41,517 bases of DNA from CAZCBN01 sp964496975 (GTDB lineage: Bacteria > Planctomycetota > Phycisphaerae > Phycisphaerales > UBA1924), in assembly GCA_964496975.1 (NCBI GenBank), contig CAZCBN010000014.1, forward strand, positions 1-41,517. The letters are read 5' to 3'. Below the pieces are notes generated by a model. That model worked only from the letters and a program-made list of their open reading frames with translations, made no database searches and had not been told where the DNA came from. How positions within the stretch are numbered: position 1 is the stretch's first letter; each line of letters starts with the position of its first letter. The position numbers and the translations under genes were made by a program. Positions 32,584 through 41,517 of the stretch are shown in pieces.

Positions 32584-34197
32584 TCAGCAGAGCTGGTACT
32601 CGGGCAGCGCCGAGATCAGCACCAGCATCCCGGTCACGAGGTCGGGCGTCACCTTGCCCCCGTTCACGCCGCTGAAGGCGACGAGCTTCTCCATCGCCAC
32701 GTCGTCGGCCCGGCCCACGGCGAAGCGCAGCAGATACTCCGCCACGCGCCGCGCGTCGCGCTCGGCGCCCGCCTCGGCCTGCGCCAGCGGGGCGAGCAGG
32801 GGCGAGGGGTCGAACTTCTCGTCGGCCACCTTCGCGTCGTAGCCCACGGGCAGCTTGCCCGTCAGCACGAAGTTCAGGATGTTCTGCCGCACGAAGAGCG
32901 TTGCCGTGTTGATCCACGCCCGCCCGCCGTCCCACCCCTTCACGCTCGGCGGGAACATCAGGCTCTGGCCCATCAGGTCCATCGCCTGCAGCAGCACGTT
33001 CAGGTCGCGCACAGGGGCCCGGAGCGACCGCACCGCGCCCACGACCACCTCGGCCGGGCTCTTGATGCGCTCGTTCATGACGCGCGGGTGGTAGAAGTGC
33101 TCGCTCAAAAAGAGCTTCCGCAGCACGGGCTTCACGTCGTAGCGGCTCCGCAGCATCTCGGCCGCCATCTGCCCGATCGCCCGGTCGACCGCCTTGCCCT
33201 CGGGCCCCTCGGGCAGGCCGTGCAGCACGTGCAGGGCGAAGAAGTCGTACAGCTTCATCGAGATGAAGCGGGCGCACTCGCGCTTGCCGAGGATGGCCTT
33301 CACGAAGTCGTCGCCGTCGAGGTTGCCGCGGGCGCCCAGGATCGCCTTGGACCCCTGGTCGTGGTTGCGCTCGTTGAAGTAGAACGCGTCGTCGGCGTAG
33401 GTGTAGCCCGTCAGGGCCCGCGCGCCCTCCTTGATGTCCTGCTCGGTGTAGTTCCCCACGCCCAGGCTGAACAGCTCCATCAGTTCGCGGGCCAGGTTCT
33501 CGTTCGGCATGCCCGCGCGGCTGTCGTTGTTGTCCAAATAGGCGATCATCGCCGGGTCGCGGATGATCGCGAACAGCAGCTCCCCGAAGTTGCCCAGAGC
33601 CTTGCTCCGGAACAACTGGTTCTGCATATACATGTGGTAGCTGTTCTCGATCGTCCGGTGGCTCGTCGCGAAGTGCCCGTGCCAGAAGAGCGTCATCTTC
33701 TCTTCCAGCGGCTTGGGCGTCTCGATGAGCCGCGTCAGCCACCACCGCTGCATCTGCCGCACCTGGTCGCGGTCGGCCCGCTCCGACTGCTGCTGCTGGA
33801 GCCGGAACCGCGCCAGCGTGTCCTCGTCGCCCCGCCGCGCGGCCGCGCGATACTCGGCCTGCTCCGCCTCGCTGGGCGGGCGCATGATGTTCTTGTCAAA
33901 CTCCTCCGCCGTCGGCCGCTTGTACTCCACGGCCTCAACGTTCAGCAGGTGGTCGACGGCCCGCTCGGGGCCCCAGTTGGCCAGCGTGCGGATCTGCTCC
34001 GGCGTGCCGCCGAAGCCGGCGCGCAGCAGCAGGTGCCGCGCCTGCTCATAGCCGAACGCCGCGGGCTCGATGGGCGTGAGCACGCCGGGAAGCCGGCCCG
34101 ACTCGTCGCGCAACGCGTCGTCGCGCTCCGGCGCGCCCTCGCGCCCCGTGCCCGCCGGCGGTGATCGGTCGGCCTGCCGCATGTCGTGCTCCGCCAT
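32584..34197 (-). CDS. DUF1800 family protein
   Basis: A 537-residue member of the DUF1800 family, usually encoded next to DUF1501. Typical segments are EQARHLLLRAGFGGTPEQI, KMTLFWHGHFATSHRTIENS, FGELLFAIIRDPAMIAYLDN, NENLARELMELFSLGVGNYT, GARALTGYTYADD, PSVKGWDGGRAWINTATLFV and a C-terminal LVLISALPEYQLC. The start at 34197 has AGGAG eight bases upstream; the frame is open to 34389 but without signal. No clear signal peptide is present, unlike the Tat-exported partner. The function is unknown. Confidence 0.94.
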   Translation of the reverse strand: MAEHDMRQADRSPPAGTGREGAPERDDALRDESGRLPGVLTPIEPAAFGYEQARHLLLRAGFGGTPEQIRTLANWGPERAVDHLLNVEAVEYKRPTAEEFDKNIMRPPSEAEQAEYRAAARRGDEDTLARFRLQQQQSERADRDQVRQMQRWWLTRLIETPKPLEEKMTLFWHGHFATSHRTIENSYHMYMQNQLFRSKALGNFGELLFAIIRDPAMIAYLDNNDSRAGMPNENLARELMELFSLGVGNYTEQDIKEGARALTGYTYADDAFYFNERNHDQGSKAILGARGNLDGDDFVKAILGKRECARFISMKLYDFFALHVLHGLPEGPEGKAVDRAIGQMAAEMLRSRYDVKPVLRKLFLSEHFYHPRVMNERIKSPAEVVVGAVRSLRAPVRDLNVLLQAMDLMGQSLMFPPSVKGWDGGRAWINTATLFVRQNILNFVLTGKLPVGYDAKVADEKFDPSPLLAPLAQAEAGAERDARRVAEYLLRFAVGRADDVAMEKLVAFSGVNGGKVTPDLVTGMLVLISALPEYQLC

Positions 34198-34559
34198 GTC
34201 GCCAACTCCTGCGCGGGGCCCGCGCGGCGTGCCCCGGCGTGTCGAACGCGGGCCCGAGACCAGTATTGCGGAAACCGCCGCCCACGGTTGCACGAGCCCG
34301 CCGCGATCACACGGGCTCTGTTCGGGATGCCCGCGGCCACCGACCCCCGCGGGCCGCGTCCGGCGCGCGGGAAAAGCCGCCCGTCTCATCGACGCATCAA
34401 GGGGTCACCACGCGAGAACCAGACGTGGGCCCGGCATGCAGGCTTGGGCCCGCCGCGGCGGGCGGCGCGGCCGACCCACCTATGGGGGTGGGTGTCGCTC
34501 CCAGGCGGCTGGTGGGGTCTGGCCAGTTGGGTCGGGCCGATTGGCTCAGACCAGGTGGC
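34198..34559. other. Intergenic region between DUF1800 and heme A synthase genes
   Basis: Both neighbours are on the minus strand. A 7-bp hairpin (ACCCACC / GGTGGGT, 34474-34493) lies about 70 bases past the heme A synthase stop and could help end that transcript, but has no T-run. GGCTCAG occurs twice near 34543-34563. No gene is supported. Confidence 0.45.
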
Positions 34560-36113
34560 TCAGGCCGGGATTGGGGCCGCGGTGGATGGGTCGCGGCGGC
34601 CCACGCGGGCGGGGTCCAGCTTTGCCGTGCGCCACGCCCAGTAGGTGCCCAGCGTGACGAGGGCGATGAGCAGGGCGCCGTTGCTCTGGTGGGCCGTGGC
34701 AATCGCCGCAACGGCGGGGTCGATCGGGTCGGCGGCGGCGAGGCCCTCGGCCGTCGGGATGCCCGCCCCGCGGTCGCGCTGGCCGACGTAGGCAAAGGCG
34801 ATGAGCCCCAGCATCATCTGCGCGAAGACGCTGGCGACCATCCAGCCGCCGATGCCGCGCAGGCGTTGCGCCGCGAGGCTGAACGCGTCCCCCCCGCGCA
34901 GGGCCGAGGCGACGACCACCACCAGCGTGGCGACGAACAGCGAGCCGATGACGTGGGTCCAGACGGCGTGGACCGCGCCGAAATGCCGCGACGTCGCGCC
35001 CGTGAGGAGTTGCACCGCGAGCAGGCCGAGCGTGACGGCGCCCGCCCGGGCGGCGAGCCGGGCCGTGCGGCCGGTCTGCTCGGGGACGAGGCGCTCGTCG
35101 CGTGCGCACGCGGCCGCGAGCCGCGCCGCGAGCCAGACGGCGACGGCGAAAACGGCCTGGGCCGTCGCGCCGTGCACGAGCGCAAAGCCTGCGCCCGCCG
35201 ACGTCACGCCGGGGTCGCCGCCCTCGCCGGGCGCCCCGCGGTCCACGCGGACGATGCCGAGCAGGCCCTGCCCGCAGACCATCGCGAGCAGGACCCAGGC
35301 GTGCGCGACAAGGCTGCCCGCCCGGCGGCGGAGCGTGATGGTGAGCAGCACCGCCTGCAGCAGCGTCGCGAGGCCGACCAGCGTGCCGAAGAGGCGGTGC
35401 GTGTGCTCCAGATAGACACGCGGCTCGGCCATGAGGCTCAGGGGGAAGAGCACGCTCACGGCGCCGTAGCTGGTGACCGCGTCGGGGACGGCGAGGCCGC
35501 TGGCGGTGCTGGTCACGCTGCCTCCTACCACAAGCAGGGGCAGCACCATGACGGCCGTGACGGCCCCGAGCCGGGCCGACCAGGCGACGGCGTCGTCGGC
35601 GCGCGCGCGGCCGGCGGGTGTCGAGCGGGTGGGCGCGGCAAACACCCGCCCGATGAGGCCGCCCAGGCCGCCCACCACGGCGCTCACGGCGACGAAGCCC
35701 ACCAACGCGACGCCGGCGCCGGCGGCGAGTTGGTTGGCCGAGTCGGACATGGCCCCGGTGCTGGGGGCCTGCACCGCGAGGCGGCTGCCGAGAAGCAGGA
35801 GATTGACAACGGCCGCGACCACGCCCGCCCCGATGCCCACGGGCAGGGCGCGTTTCCGGCCGGCGGCGGCGGCGGTCAGGGCGCAGCCGACGAGCAGCAG
35901 GAGGCCCAGGGCGAGCTCGACGGGCCGCTTGGGGGCGTTGACCCCCGGCATGTGGGTGATCCACCACAAGACCCACATCAGGGTGGCCGAGCCGAGCCCG
36001 CCGACCACAGACGGCAAGAGCCAGGCCGCGGCGGGGGGGTGCGGGAGGTTTGTGTCTGGGGAGGGCGACTGGGGGCGTTCAGATAGGTGGTTGTCTGGTG
36101 TTGGGGTTGGCAT
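34560..36113 (-). CDS. ctaA: Heme A synthase (COX15/CtaA) with an N-terminal four-helix extension
   Basis: Oxidises the C8 methyl of heme O to give heme A for aa3/caa3-type oxidases, in the inner membrane. It has 517 residues versus ~300-350 in standard CtaA. The canonical part starts near residue 178 (SARLGAVTAVMVLPLLVVGG). It contains the heme-binding EHTHRLFGTLVGL, VHGATAQAVFAV, VHAVWTHVIGSLF and a last ATAHQSNGALL, giving the four conserved His helices. The preceding ~175 residues add about four membrane helices (residues ~31-51, 65-84, 91-110, 131-154). The ATG at 36113 was chosen; the frame remains open upstream but is Pro-rich and unlike protein. It is divergent from the ACIII operon, in line with a shared respiratory role. 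Confidence 0.88.
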   Translation of the reverse strand: MPTPTPDNHLSERPQSPSPDTNLPHPPAAAWLLPSVVGGLGSATLMWVLWWITHMPGVNAPKRPVELALGLLLLVGCALTAAAAGRKRALPVGIGAGVVAAVVNLLLLGSRLAVQAPSTGAMSDSANQLAAGAGVALVGFVAVSAVVGGLGGLIGRVFAAPTRSTPAGRARADDAVAWSARLGAVTAVMVLPLLVVGGSVTSTASGLAVPDAVTSYGAVSVLFPLSLMAEPRVYLEHTHRLFGTLVGLATLLQAVLLTITLRRRAGSLVAHAWVLLAMVCGQGLLGIVRVDRGAPGEGGDPGVTSAGAGFALVHGATAQAVFAVAVWLAARLAAACARDERLVPEQTGRTARLAARAGAVTLGLLAVQLLTGATSRHFGAVHAVWTHVIGSLFVATLVVVVASALRGGDAFSLAAQRLRGIGGWMVASVFAQMMLGLIAFAYVGQRDRGAGIPTAEGLAAADPIDPAVAAIATAHQSNGALLIALVTLGTYWAWRTAKLDPARVGRRDPSTAAPIPA

Positions 36114-36601
36114 GGTGGATCCGACGTGGGTTCGTCGTTGCGTGGGTGGGGGAGGCGGGGTGGAGGCTGTTGGGCGCGGGGGGAGGGACTTGTTGAGACT
36201 CGGGATCATTTGCAGTCGTTCGCGTCTGACTCGGGGGGTGATCGGGAGTTTCGGGCGAAATTCCGGTGAGACGAGAATGCCTGCAGCGAATGACCTTGAT
36301 AGGCTACGCCGCCTGCGGGCTTTGGAGCTTCCAGAGTCGGCGAGGTTGCCCGGCTTTGGCGGGGGATCGTTCGGTCCGCCGATGCTTGGGGCAGGTTGGG
36401 GCAGGCGTTCGGGCGGTGCCGGACCGGGGGGTCTGTTGCCTTGGCTGGTCTGGGGGTCGCGTTCGGGCGGCCTTGGGTGGTGGGTTTCTGCGGGGTCTGG
36501 CAAGGGATTTTGGGGGGTTTGGAAGGTGAGGCGGGCGGGTTGACAGCACACGACGGGCGGCCGGCGGGGGGTTTTCCCCGGGGCTTGTCCGGCTGACGGG
36601 G
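36114..36601. other. Divergent intergenic region between heme A synthase and the ACIII operon
   Basis: Expected to hold promoters for both directions. The section 36200-36310 is less GC-rich than its flanks, but I found no convincing -35/-10 pair. An 88-codon plus-strand frame (36278-36543) is Gly/Trp-rich and not called as a gene. Confidence 0.5.
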
Positions 36602-37300
36602 ATGCGTGGCATGCCTGGACTTTTTCCGAAGTGGTTGAACGCGTTGCCGACGCTCGGTGCCCTTGCGGGCGGCGGCGGCGTGACGGCGGTGGTGGTGGGG
36701 GGCTGGTACTGGGCGACGCCTGACTTCTGGGAAGTCGGGTACATGCCGACGCAGCCGGAGCAGGGGTTCAGCCACCAGATCCACGCGGGTCAGTTGGGGA
36801 TGGACTGCCGGTATTGCCACACGCACGTGGAGGAATCGTCGCACAGCAACGTGCCGACGGTGTCGACGTGCGTGGGGTGCCACGGGGAGAACAAGCTCGC
36901 CGGGTGGGACCAGCACCGGGTGGGGTGGCTCCGCGAGGCGTACGCGACGAACGAGTCGATCGAGTGGCGGAAGGTTCACAAGCTTCCGGACTACGTGCAC
37001 TTCCCGCACCACGCGCACGTGGCGGCGGGGGTGAGCTGCTACTCGTGCCACGGGCAGATCGCGGGGATGCCGGTGGTGCACCAGGTGGAGAGCCTGAGCA
37101 TGGGGTGGTGCCTGGACTGCCACCGCAACGCGGAGAAGAACCTGGTGCCGCCGGAGCAGGTGACGAACCTGGCGTGGGTGGAGCACGAGTGGTTCTCGCA
37201 GCCGGTGTCGGAGCGGGCGCACGAGGGGCTTTCGCCGGCGGAGCTGGTGGAGAGCCTGCGTCGTGACCCGCCGCAGCACTGCGCGGCGTGTCACTACTGA
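36602..37300 (+). CDS. actA: Alternative complex III subunit ActA, pentaheme cytochrome c
   Basis: Membrane-anchored periplasmic electron carrier of alternative complex III, which oxidises quinol and reduces a downstream acceptor. It has 232 residues with one membrane helix near 17-37 (TLGALAGGGGVTAVVVGGWY). Five heme c attachment sites follow: CRYCH (69), CVGCH (90), CYSCH (146), CLDCH (170) and CAACH (227). Spare His residues for axial ligation include HQIH (58-61) and FPHHAH (134-139). An alternative start at Met4 (36611) has a better-spaced GGGG. ActB follows after 131 bases. Heme number, size and gene order match ACIII. Confidence 0.94.
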   Translation: MRGMPGLFPKWLNALPTLGALAGGGGVTAVVVGGWYWATPDFWEVGYMPTQPEQGFSHQIHAGQLGMDCRYCHTHVEESSHSNVPTVSTCVGCHGENKLAGWDQHRVGWLREAYATNESIEWRKVHKLPDYVHFPHHAHVAAGVSCYSCHGQIAGMPVVHQVESLSMGWCLDCHRNAEKNLVPPEQVTNLAWVEHEWFSQPVSERAHEGLSPAELVESLRRDPPQHCAACHY

Positions 37301-37431
37301 CCCGGGTGATGGTGTGGCGCGGGGGTGCCGGCCTTGGCCCGGCGAGCGTGGGTGTGGACCGGAACGGAACTTTGGCGGGCGTCGGGCGGGGGTGATCCCC
37401 GGGCCGGCGTGCAGCGCGGCGGATATCGAAG

Positions 37432-40400
37432 ATGAGCATCATCGACCAGTGCCCGTCGACGAAGGGTGAGCGTGAGGTCCCGAGCGTGAACGCGCCGCTG
37501 CTGAACGCGGGCGGGCGGCCGGCGTGGCGGAGCCTGGAGGAGTACGCGGGGAGCGCGTCCTTCCGCGACTGGGCGGAGCGCGAGTTCCCTGCGGGCGCGA
37601 GCGAGCTTGACCTGCGCGAGGCGGCCGACGCGGGGGCGGGCGGGGGGGAGAGCCGGCGCGGCTTCATGAAGCTGATGGCGGCGAGCTTTGCGCTCGCGGG
37701 GGCGGCGACGATCCCCGGGTGCCGTCGCCCGGACCACAAGATCCTGGCGTACAGCGGTCAGGAGCCGGAGCACACGATCCCGGGCAAGCCGACGTTCTAT
37801 GCGACGAGCATGGCGCTGCCCGGGGGCGGGGCCGAGGGGCTGCTGGTCGAGACGCACACGCACCGGCCGACGAAGATCGAGGGCAACCCGCTGCACCCGG
37901 CGAGCCGGGGGAAGACGTCGGTGTTTGCGCAGGCGGAGATTCTGCGGCTCTACGACCCCGAGCGGCTGCGGGACATTTCGCAGAAGCAGGCGGACGGGAC
38001 GCGGGCGGAGCGGACGGCCGAGCAGTTCACGGCGTGGGCGAAGGGGCACTTTGACGGGCTGGCGGCGGACGGGGGCGCGTCGCTCGCGGTGATCGCCGAC
38101 CGGGTGGACAGCCCGACGCTGTGGGCGGTGCAGGCGGAGTTTGCGCAGCGGTTCCCGCGGGCGACCTGGGTGTGGTGGGACGCGGTGGACGCGCGACGGA
38201 ACGAGCTGGACGGGACGGCGGCGGCGTTTGGCCGGGCGATGCGGGTGCACCACCGGCTGTCGGGCGCGCGGTGCGTGCTGAGCCTGGACGCGGACTTTGC
38301 GTGCGAGGGGCCGGACCATGTTCGGCTGGCGGGCGAGTTCGCGGCGACGCGTCGTGTGTGGAAGAGCGGGGAGGCGATGAGCCGGCTGTTCGTGGCGGAG
38401 AGCCGCCCGACGGGGACGGGCTCGCTGGCGGACCACCGGATGGCGCTCGGCCCGGCGAAGATCGCGGGTCTGCTCGGGCAGGTGGCGGCGATCGTGCTGC
38501 GGGCGCGGGGCGGGGACGCGGCGCTGGTGGAGGCGGCCTCGTCGATGGGCGCGGGTCTGCCGGCGGAGCAGGCGGCGCTGATCGCCGAGGACCTGCTGGA
38601 GGCGGCGTCGACCGCGCCGGGCTCGGCGGTGGTGATCGCGGGGCCGACGGTGCCGGCCGCGGGGCATGCCCTCGTGGCGGCGGTGAACGCGGCGCTGGGC
38701 GCGGCGGGCCGGAGCGTGCGGTACACGCCCGCGCCGGCGAGCGAAACGGAGAACGCGGGCGCGGCGCTCGCGGCGCTGGCGAAGCGGATGTCGGCGGGCT
38801 CGGTGGGCACCGTGGTGTGCGTGGACTGCAACCCGGTGTACGACGCGCCGGCGGGCAGCGGGTTCGCCGAGGCGTTCAAGCAGGTGGCGGCGAGCGTGAC
38901 GCTGAGCGTGGGGCGGAGCGAGACGGCGTCGGCGTCGGCGTGGTCGGTGAACGCGGCGCACTTCCTCGAGGCGTGGGGCGACACGGCGGCGTACGACGGG
39001 ACGGTGGCGCCCGTGCAGCCGATGATCGCGCCGCTGTTTGCGCCGGCGATGAGCGCGATCGAGTTTGTCGCGATGCTGGCGGGGCGTGCGAACCCCGACG
39101 GGTACGCGCTGGTGCGCGAGGCGTGGCAGGCGCGGATGGGCGGGGGCTCGTTTGATCGGGCGTTCCGCCGGGCGCTGCACGACGGCGTGGTGGCGGGGAG
39201 CGACGCGGCGGCGGGCGCGGCGTCGGTTGATGCGGGCCGTGTGGCGGCCGCGGTGGCCGGTGCGGGCGGGGCGGCGGGCGCTGGTGGGGACGGCGCGGTG
39301 GAGGTGGTCTTCAGCGCCGGGCGCGTGGGGGATGGGCGGTACGCGAACTGCGGGTGGCTGCAGGAGCTGCCGCAGATGGGGACGCAGGTCGCGTGGGACA
39401 ACCCGGCGGTGATGAGCCCCGCGACGGCGGAGCGGCTCGGGCTGATGCCCAAGGGCGGGCTGCACGGGATGTACACGCGGGCGCAGTTCCCCGAGGGGCG
39501 GATGGCGTCGCTGAAGGTGCCGGGCGCGGGCGAGATGTCGCTGCCGGCGTGGATTCTGCCGGGCATGCCCGATGACGTGGTGCACGTGCAGGTGGGCTAC
39601 GGGCGGGCCGACGCGGGGGCGGTGGGCGACGGCGTGGGGTTCAACACCTACGCGGTGCGTCCGGCGTCTGCGTCGGCGGTGGGCGGGGCGACGCTGACGC
39701 GTGCGGACGGGTGGTACACGATCGCGAGCACGCAGAACCACTGGTCGCTCGAGAGCCGCACGAGCCTGGTGCGGGCGATCGACCGCAAGTGGTTCGAGAA
39801 GCACGCGGGCGTGGTGGCGACGATCCCCGACGAGGTGTACGGGACGGCGGTGGGGACGTCGTCGCTGTCGCTGGGCGAGCAGCTCGGCGAGCTGAGCCAC
39901 ACGCCGCCGAACGTGTCGGCGTACAAGAACCCGCAGAACGCCTCGACGGGGGACGCCGCGGCGGGTTCGGCGTTCGCGATGGGGCCGCAGTGGGGGATGA
40001 CGATCGACCTGGCGAGCTGCACGGGGTGCGGGGTGTGCACGGTGGCGTGCCAGGCGGAGAACAACATCCCGATCGTGGGCAAGCAGGAGGTGATGAAGGG
40101 CCGGGAGATGACGTGGATCCGCGTCGACCGGTACTTCACGGGGGATGACCTGAACAGCCCCGAGGAGATGCTGCACCAGCCGGTGGCGTGCGTGCACTGC
40201 GAGAACGCGCCGTGCGAGACGGTGTGCCCGGTGAACGCGACGGTGCACGGGCCCGAGGGCACGAACAACATGGCGTACAACCAGTGCATCGGCACGCGGT
40301 ACTGCGCGAACAACTGCCCGTACAAGGTGCGGCGGTTCAACTTCTTTGACTGGGGCCAGACGAAGTACAACGGCTCGTTCCTGGGCGAGAGCCTGATCGG

Positions 40401-41088
40401 CGGCGACGACGGGCGGGTGAGCCAGCGCGACTTCAACAAGAACTTCATCCCGCCGCGGCTGCGCGAGAAGCTGAACGAGATCGAGAAGATGAAGATGAAC
40501 CCGGACGTGACGGTCCGGGGCCGCGGCGTGATGGAGAAGTGCACCTACTGCATCCAGCGCGTGAACGAGGCGCGGCAGGAGGTGAAGGTGCGCGACATCT
40601 GGAAGCGCGACCAGACGACGGCGGCCGGGGCGGGGTACACCGCGCCGATCCCCGACGGGTTCTTCCAGACGGCGTGCCAGCAGGCGTGCCCGACGGGGTC
40701 GATCGTCTTCGGCGACGTGCTCGACCCCGCCAGCGAGGTGACGCGGACGCGGAACAACACGCGGTCGTACGCCCTGCTGAACTACCTGAACACGAGGCCC
40801 CGCACCAGCCACCTCGTCCGCGTGCGCAACCCCAACGAGAAGCTGCTGCGGCTCAGCATGCCGGCGGCGTACGCGGCGCGGCTGGAGCACGACCCGATCC
40901 ACGCCCACCACGGGGGCGGGCACGGTGATGGGCACGGCGACGGGCACGGGGGCGACGGCCACGGGGGCGGGCACAACGGCGAGCCTTCGGGCGGCCACGG
41001 CGGCGAGCAGCACGGCTCGGCGTTCTTTGACCGGTTGAAGAAGTTCGAGGACCGGGGCTACGCGGCGAGCCTGCGGGTGTTGTCGTAA
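37432..41088 (+). CDS. actB: Alternative complex III subunit ActB, molybdopterin-oxidoreductase-like/iron-sulfur protein
   Basis: Large periplasmic iron-sulfur subunit of ACIII, 1218 residues (usually ~1000). The N-terminus has the extended pattern of this family (WRSLEEYAGSASFRDWAERE), then an internal Tat-like signal (SRRGFMKLMAASFALAGAAT) ending in GC at 97. Residues ~100-830 resemble a molybdopterin oxidoreductase domain; in ACIII this part carries no cofactor. Residues ~860-1110 form the ferredoxin-like part, with CTGCGVCTVAC, CVHCENAPCETVCP, CIGTRYCANNCP, CTYC and ACQQACPTGS giving ligands for four clusters. The tail (40888-41013) holds 11 His in 42 residues. It lies between actA and actC in the same direction. 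Confidence 0.94.
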   Translation: MSIIDQCPSTKGEREVPSVNAPLLNAGGRPAWRSLEEYAGSASFRDWAEREFPAGASELDLREAADAGAGGGESRRGFMKLMAASFALAGAATIPGCRRPDHKILAYSGQEPEHTIPGKPTFYATSMALPGGGAEGLLVETHTHRPTKIEGNPLHPASRGKTSVFAQAEILRLYDPERLRDISQKQADGTRAERTAEQFTAWAKGHFDGLAADGGASLAVIADRVDSPTLWAVQAEFAQRFPRATWVWWDAVDARRNELDGTAAAFGRAMRVHHRLSGARCVLSLDADFACEGPDHVRLAGEFAATRRVWKSGEAMSRLFVAESRPTGTGSLADHRMALGPAKIAGLLGQVAAIVLRARGGDAALVEAASSMGAGLPAEQAALIAEDLLEAASTAPGSAVVIAGPTVPAAGHALVAAVNAALGAAGRSVRYTPAPASETENAGAALAALAKRMSAGSVGTVVCVDCNPVYDAPAGSGFAEAFKQVAASVTLSVGRSETASASAWSVNAAHFLEAWGDTAAYDGTVAPVQPMIAPLFAPAMSAIEFVAMLAGRANPDGYALVREAWQARMGGGSFDRAFRRALHDGVVAGSDAAAGAASVDAGRVAAAVAGAGGAAGAGGDGAVEVVFSAGRVGDGRYANCGWLQELPQMGTQVAWDNPAVMSPATAERLGLMPKGGLHGMYTRAQFPEGRMASLKVPGAGEMSLPAWILPGMPDDVVHVQVGYGRADAGAVGDGVGFNTYAVRPASASAVGGATLTRADGWYTIASTQNHWSLESRTSLVRAIDRKWFEKHAGVVATIPDEVYGTAVGTSSLSLGEQLGELSHTPPNVSAYKNPQNASTGDAAAGSAFAMGPQWGMTIDLASCTGCGVCTVACQAENNIPIVGKQEVMKGREMTWIRVDRYFTGDDLNSPEEMLHQPVACVHCENAPCETVCPVNATVHGPEGTNNMAYNQCIGTRYCANNCPYKVRRFNFFDWGQTKYNGSFLGESLIGGDDGRVSQRDFNKNFIPPRLREKLNEIEKMKMNPDVTVRGRGVMEKCTYCIQRVNEARQEVKVRDIWKRDQTTAAGAGYTAPIPDGFFQTACQQACPTGSIVFGDVLDPASEVTRTRNNTRSYALLNYLNTRPRTSHLVRVRNPNEKLLRLSMPAAYAARLEHDPIHAHHGGGHGDGHGDGHGGDGHGGGHNGEPSGGHGGEQHGSAFFDRLKKFEDRGYAASLRVLS

Positions 41089-41127
41089 GCACGGCGAGGG
41101 ATGCTTCGAAGGAACGGGCACCACGGC

Positions 41128-41517
41128 ATGAGCACCATTCATCCAGACCAGATCACGGCGGAGCGGCTGGCGGGCCTGCGCGGCCCGGCGGCGATGCCCG
41201 GGCGCGACGTCGACATGGGCCTCGGCGACGGCAGCCTGACCGAGGACGTCGCGGTCGAGGCGCCGCTTGTCCTGGGCGGCCGCTCGTTCAAGGACGTCAC
41301 CAACATCGTGTGCGGCTGGGCGGAGAACCCGGCGCCGCTGTGGTGGTGGGCGGCGCTCGTGCCCGCGGCGAGCCTCGCCGGCCTGGGCGGCCTGCTGATC
41401 CTCTACCTGATCATCACGGGCGTGGGCACCTGGGGGCTGAACAACCAGGTGGACTGGGCGTGGGACATCACGAACTTCGTGTTCTGGATCGGCATCGGCC
41501 ACGCCGGCACGCTGATC
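41128..41517 (+). CDS. actC: Alternative complex III subunit ActC (NrfD-like), truncated by window end
   Basis: Quinol-interacting integral membrane subunit of the NrfD/PsrC family. Only 130 residues are visible. They comprise a hydrophilic N-terminus, the lead-in LGGRSFKDVTNIVCGWAENP, a first membrane helix (WWWAALVPAASLAGLGGLLI and onward) and WDITNFVFWIGIGHAGTLI, which is characteristic of ActC. The start is ATG 41128, 39 bases after actB; an in-frame ATG at 41101 is also possible. The rest of the gene and probably actD-F and an oxidase lie beyond the window. Confidence 0.92.
   Translation, partial: MSTIHPDQITAERLAGLRGPAAMPGRDVDMGLGDGSLTEDVAVEAPLVLGGRSFKDVTNIVCGWAENPAPLWWWAALVPAASLAGLGGLLILYLIITGVGTWGLNNQVDWAWDITNFVFWIGIGHAGTLI

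Noticed and set aside
36278..36543. 88-codon plus-strand frame before the ACIII operon
   Set aside because: Gly/Trp/Arg-rich composition typical of non-coding high-GC DNA, with no recognisable domain or convincing ribosome binding site.
37294..41502. Very long minus-strand open frame opposite actB and actC
   Set aside because: Arg/His/Pro-rich shadow of the real plus-strand genes, caused by high GC at third codon positions; no domain.

Overview
The window is a very GC-rich bacterial contig that most resembles a planctomycete of the Phycisphaerae type. The evidence is four genes with the FTLIELL-type prepilin leader outside any pilus operon, an adjacent DUF1800/DUF1501 pair, a dockerin-like Cys-bracketed C-terminus on a secreted protein, an ECF sigma/anti-sigma pair, and an alternative complex III (ACIII) operon beside heme A synthase. 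It looks like a metagenome-assembled or draft scaffold: there is a 10-N gap at 5116-5125, and an exact reverse complement of the 29-base Illumina P5 adapter is embedded in a sigma factor gene at 3990-4018.

Layout. 1-4207 (minus strand): a pilT gene cut by the window edge, a pseudopilin, an unknown membrane-anchored protein, and a sigma-70 family gene with a clear intrinsic terminator. 4208-5762: non-coding or unresolved sequence with the scaffold gap. 5763-7250 (plus): Mn-type superoxide dismutase and a small membrane protein. 7303-10858 (minus): a translationally coupled set of a CehA/McbA-like secreted protein and a pseudopilin, followed by a second pseudopilin. 11448-16515 (plus): dockerin-tailed secreted protein with strong terminator, a sodium:solute symporter and a stand-alone HD-GYP phosphodiesterase. 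16539-16702: a 33-base alternating tandem repeat between convergent genes. 16723-18794 (minus): secreted cyclophilin and a fourth pseudopilin. 19004-23308 (plus): ECF sigma factor, anti-sigma factor, a 14-cysteine small protein, aldose 1-epimerase, EVE-domain protein. 23360-25452 (minus): NhaR-like LysR regulator coupled to an outer-membrane beta-barrel. 25653-30953 (plus): an overlapping ABC/HlyD/TolC tripartite exporter whose last gene ends inside a tRNA-Ala(UGC). 31132-36113 (minus): DUF1501, DUF1800, heme A synthase. 36602-41517 (plus): ACIII subunits ActA, ActB and the start of ActC.

How they work together. The ACIII genes and divergent heme A synthase belong to aerobic respiration: quinol oxidation by ACIII and heme A for a terminal oxidase probably encoded just beyond the window. 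The exporter genes form one tightly overlapping unit. Its ATPase keeps Walker A but has lost the usual Q-loop, signature and catalytic Glu residues. The ECF/anti-sigma pair is translationally coupled and lies just upstream of the unusual Cys-rich protein. No CRISPR array, prophage or insertion sequence was seen.

The most notable items are the adapter contamination, the degenerate-ATPase exporter, the periodic CX3C protein, the CehA-like protein without its metal motifs, the tolC/tRNA overlap, and several short tandem repeats. All calls come from reading the sequence; no database search was run.
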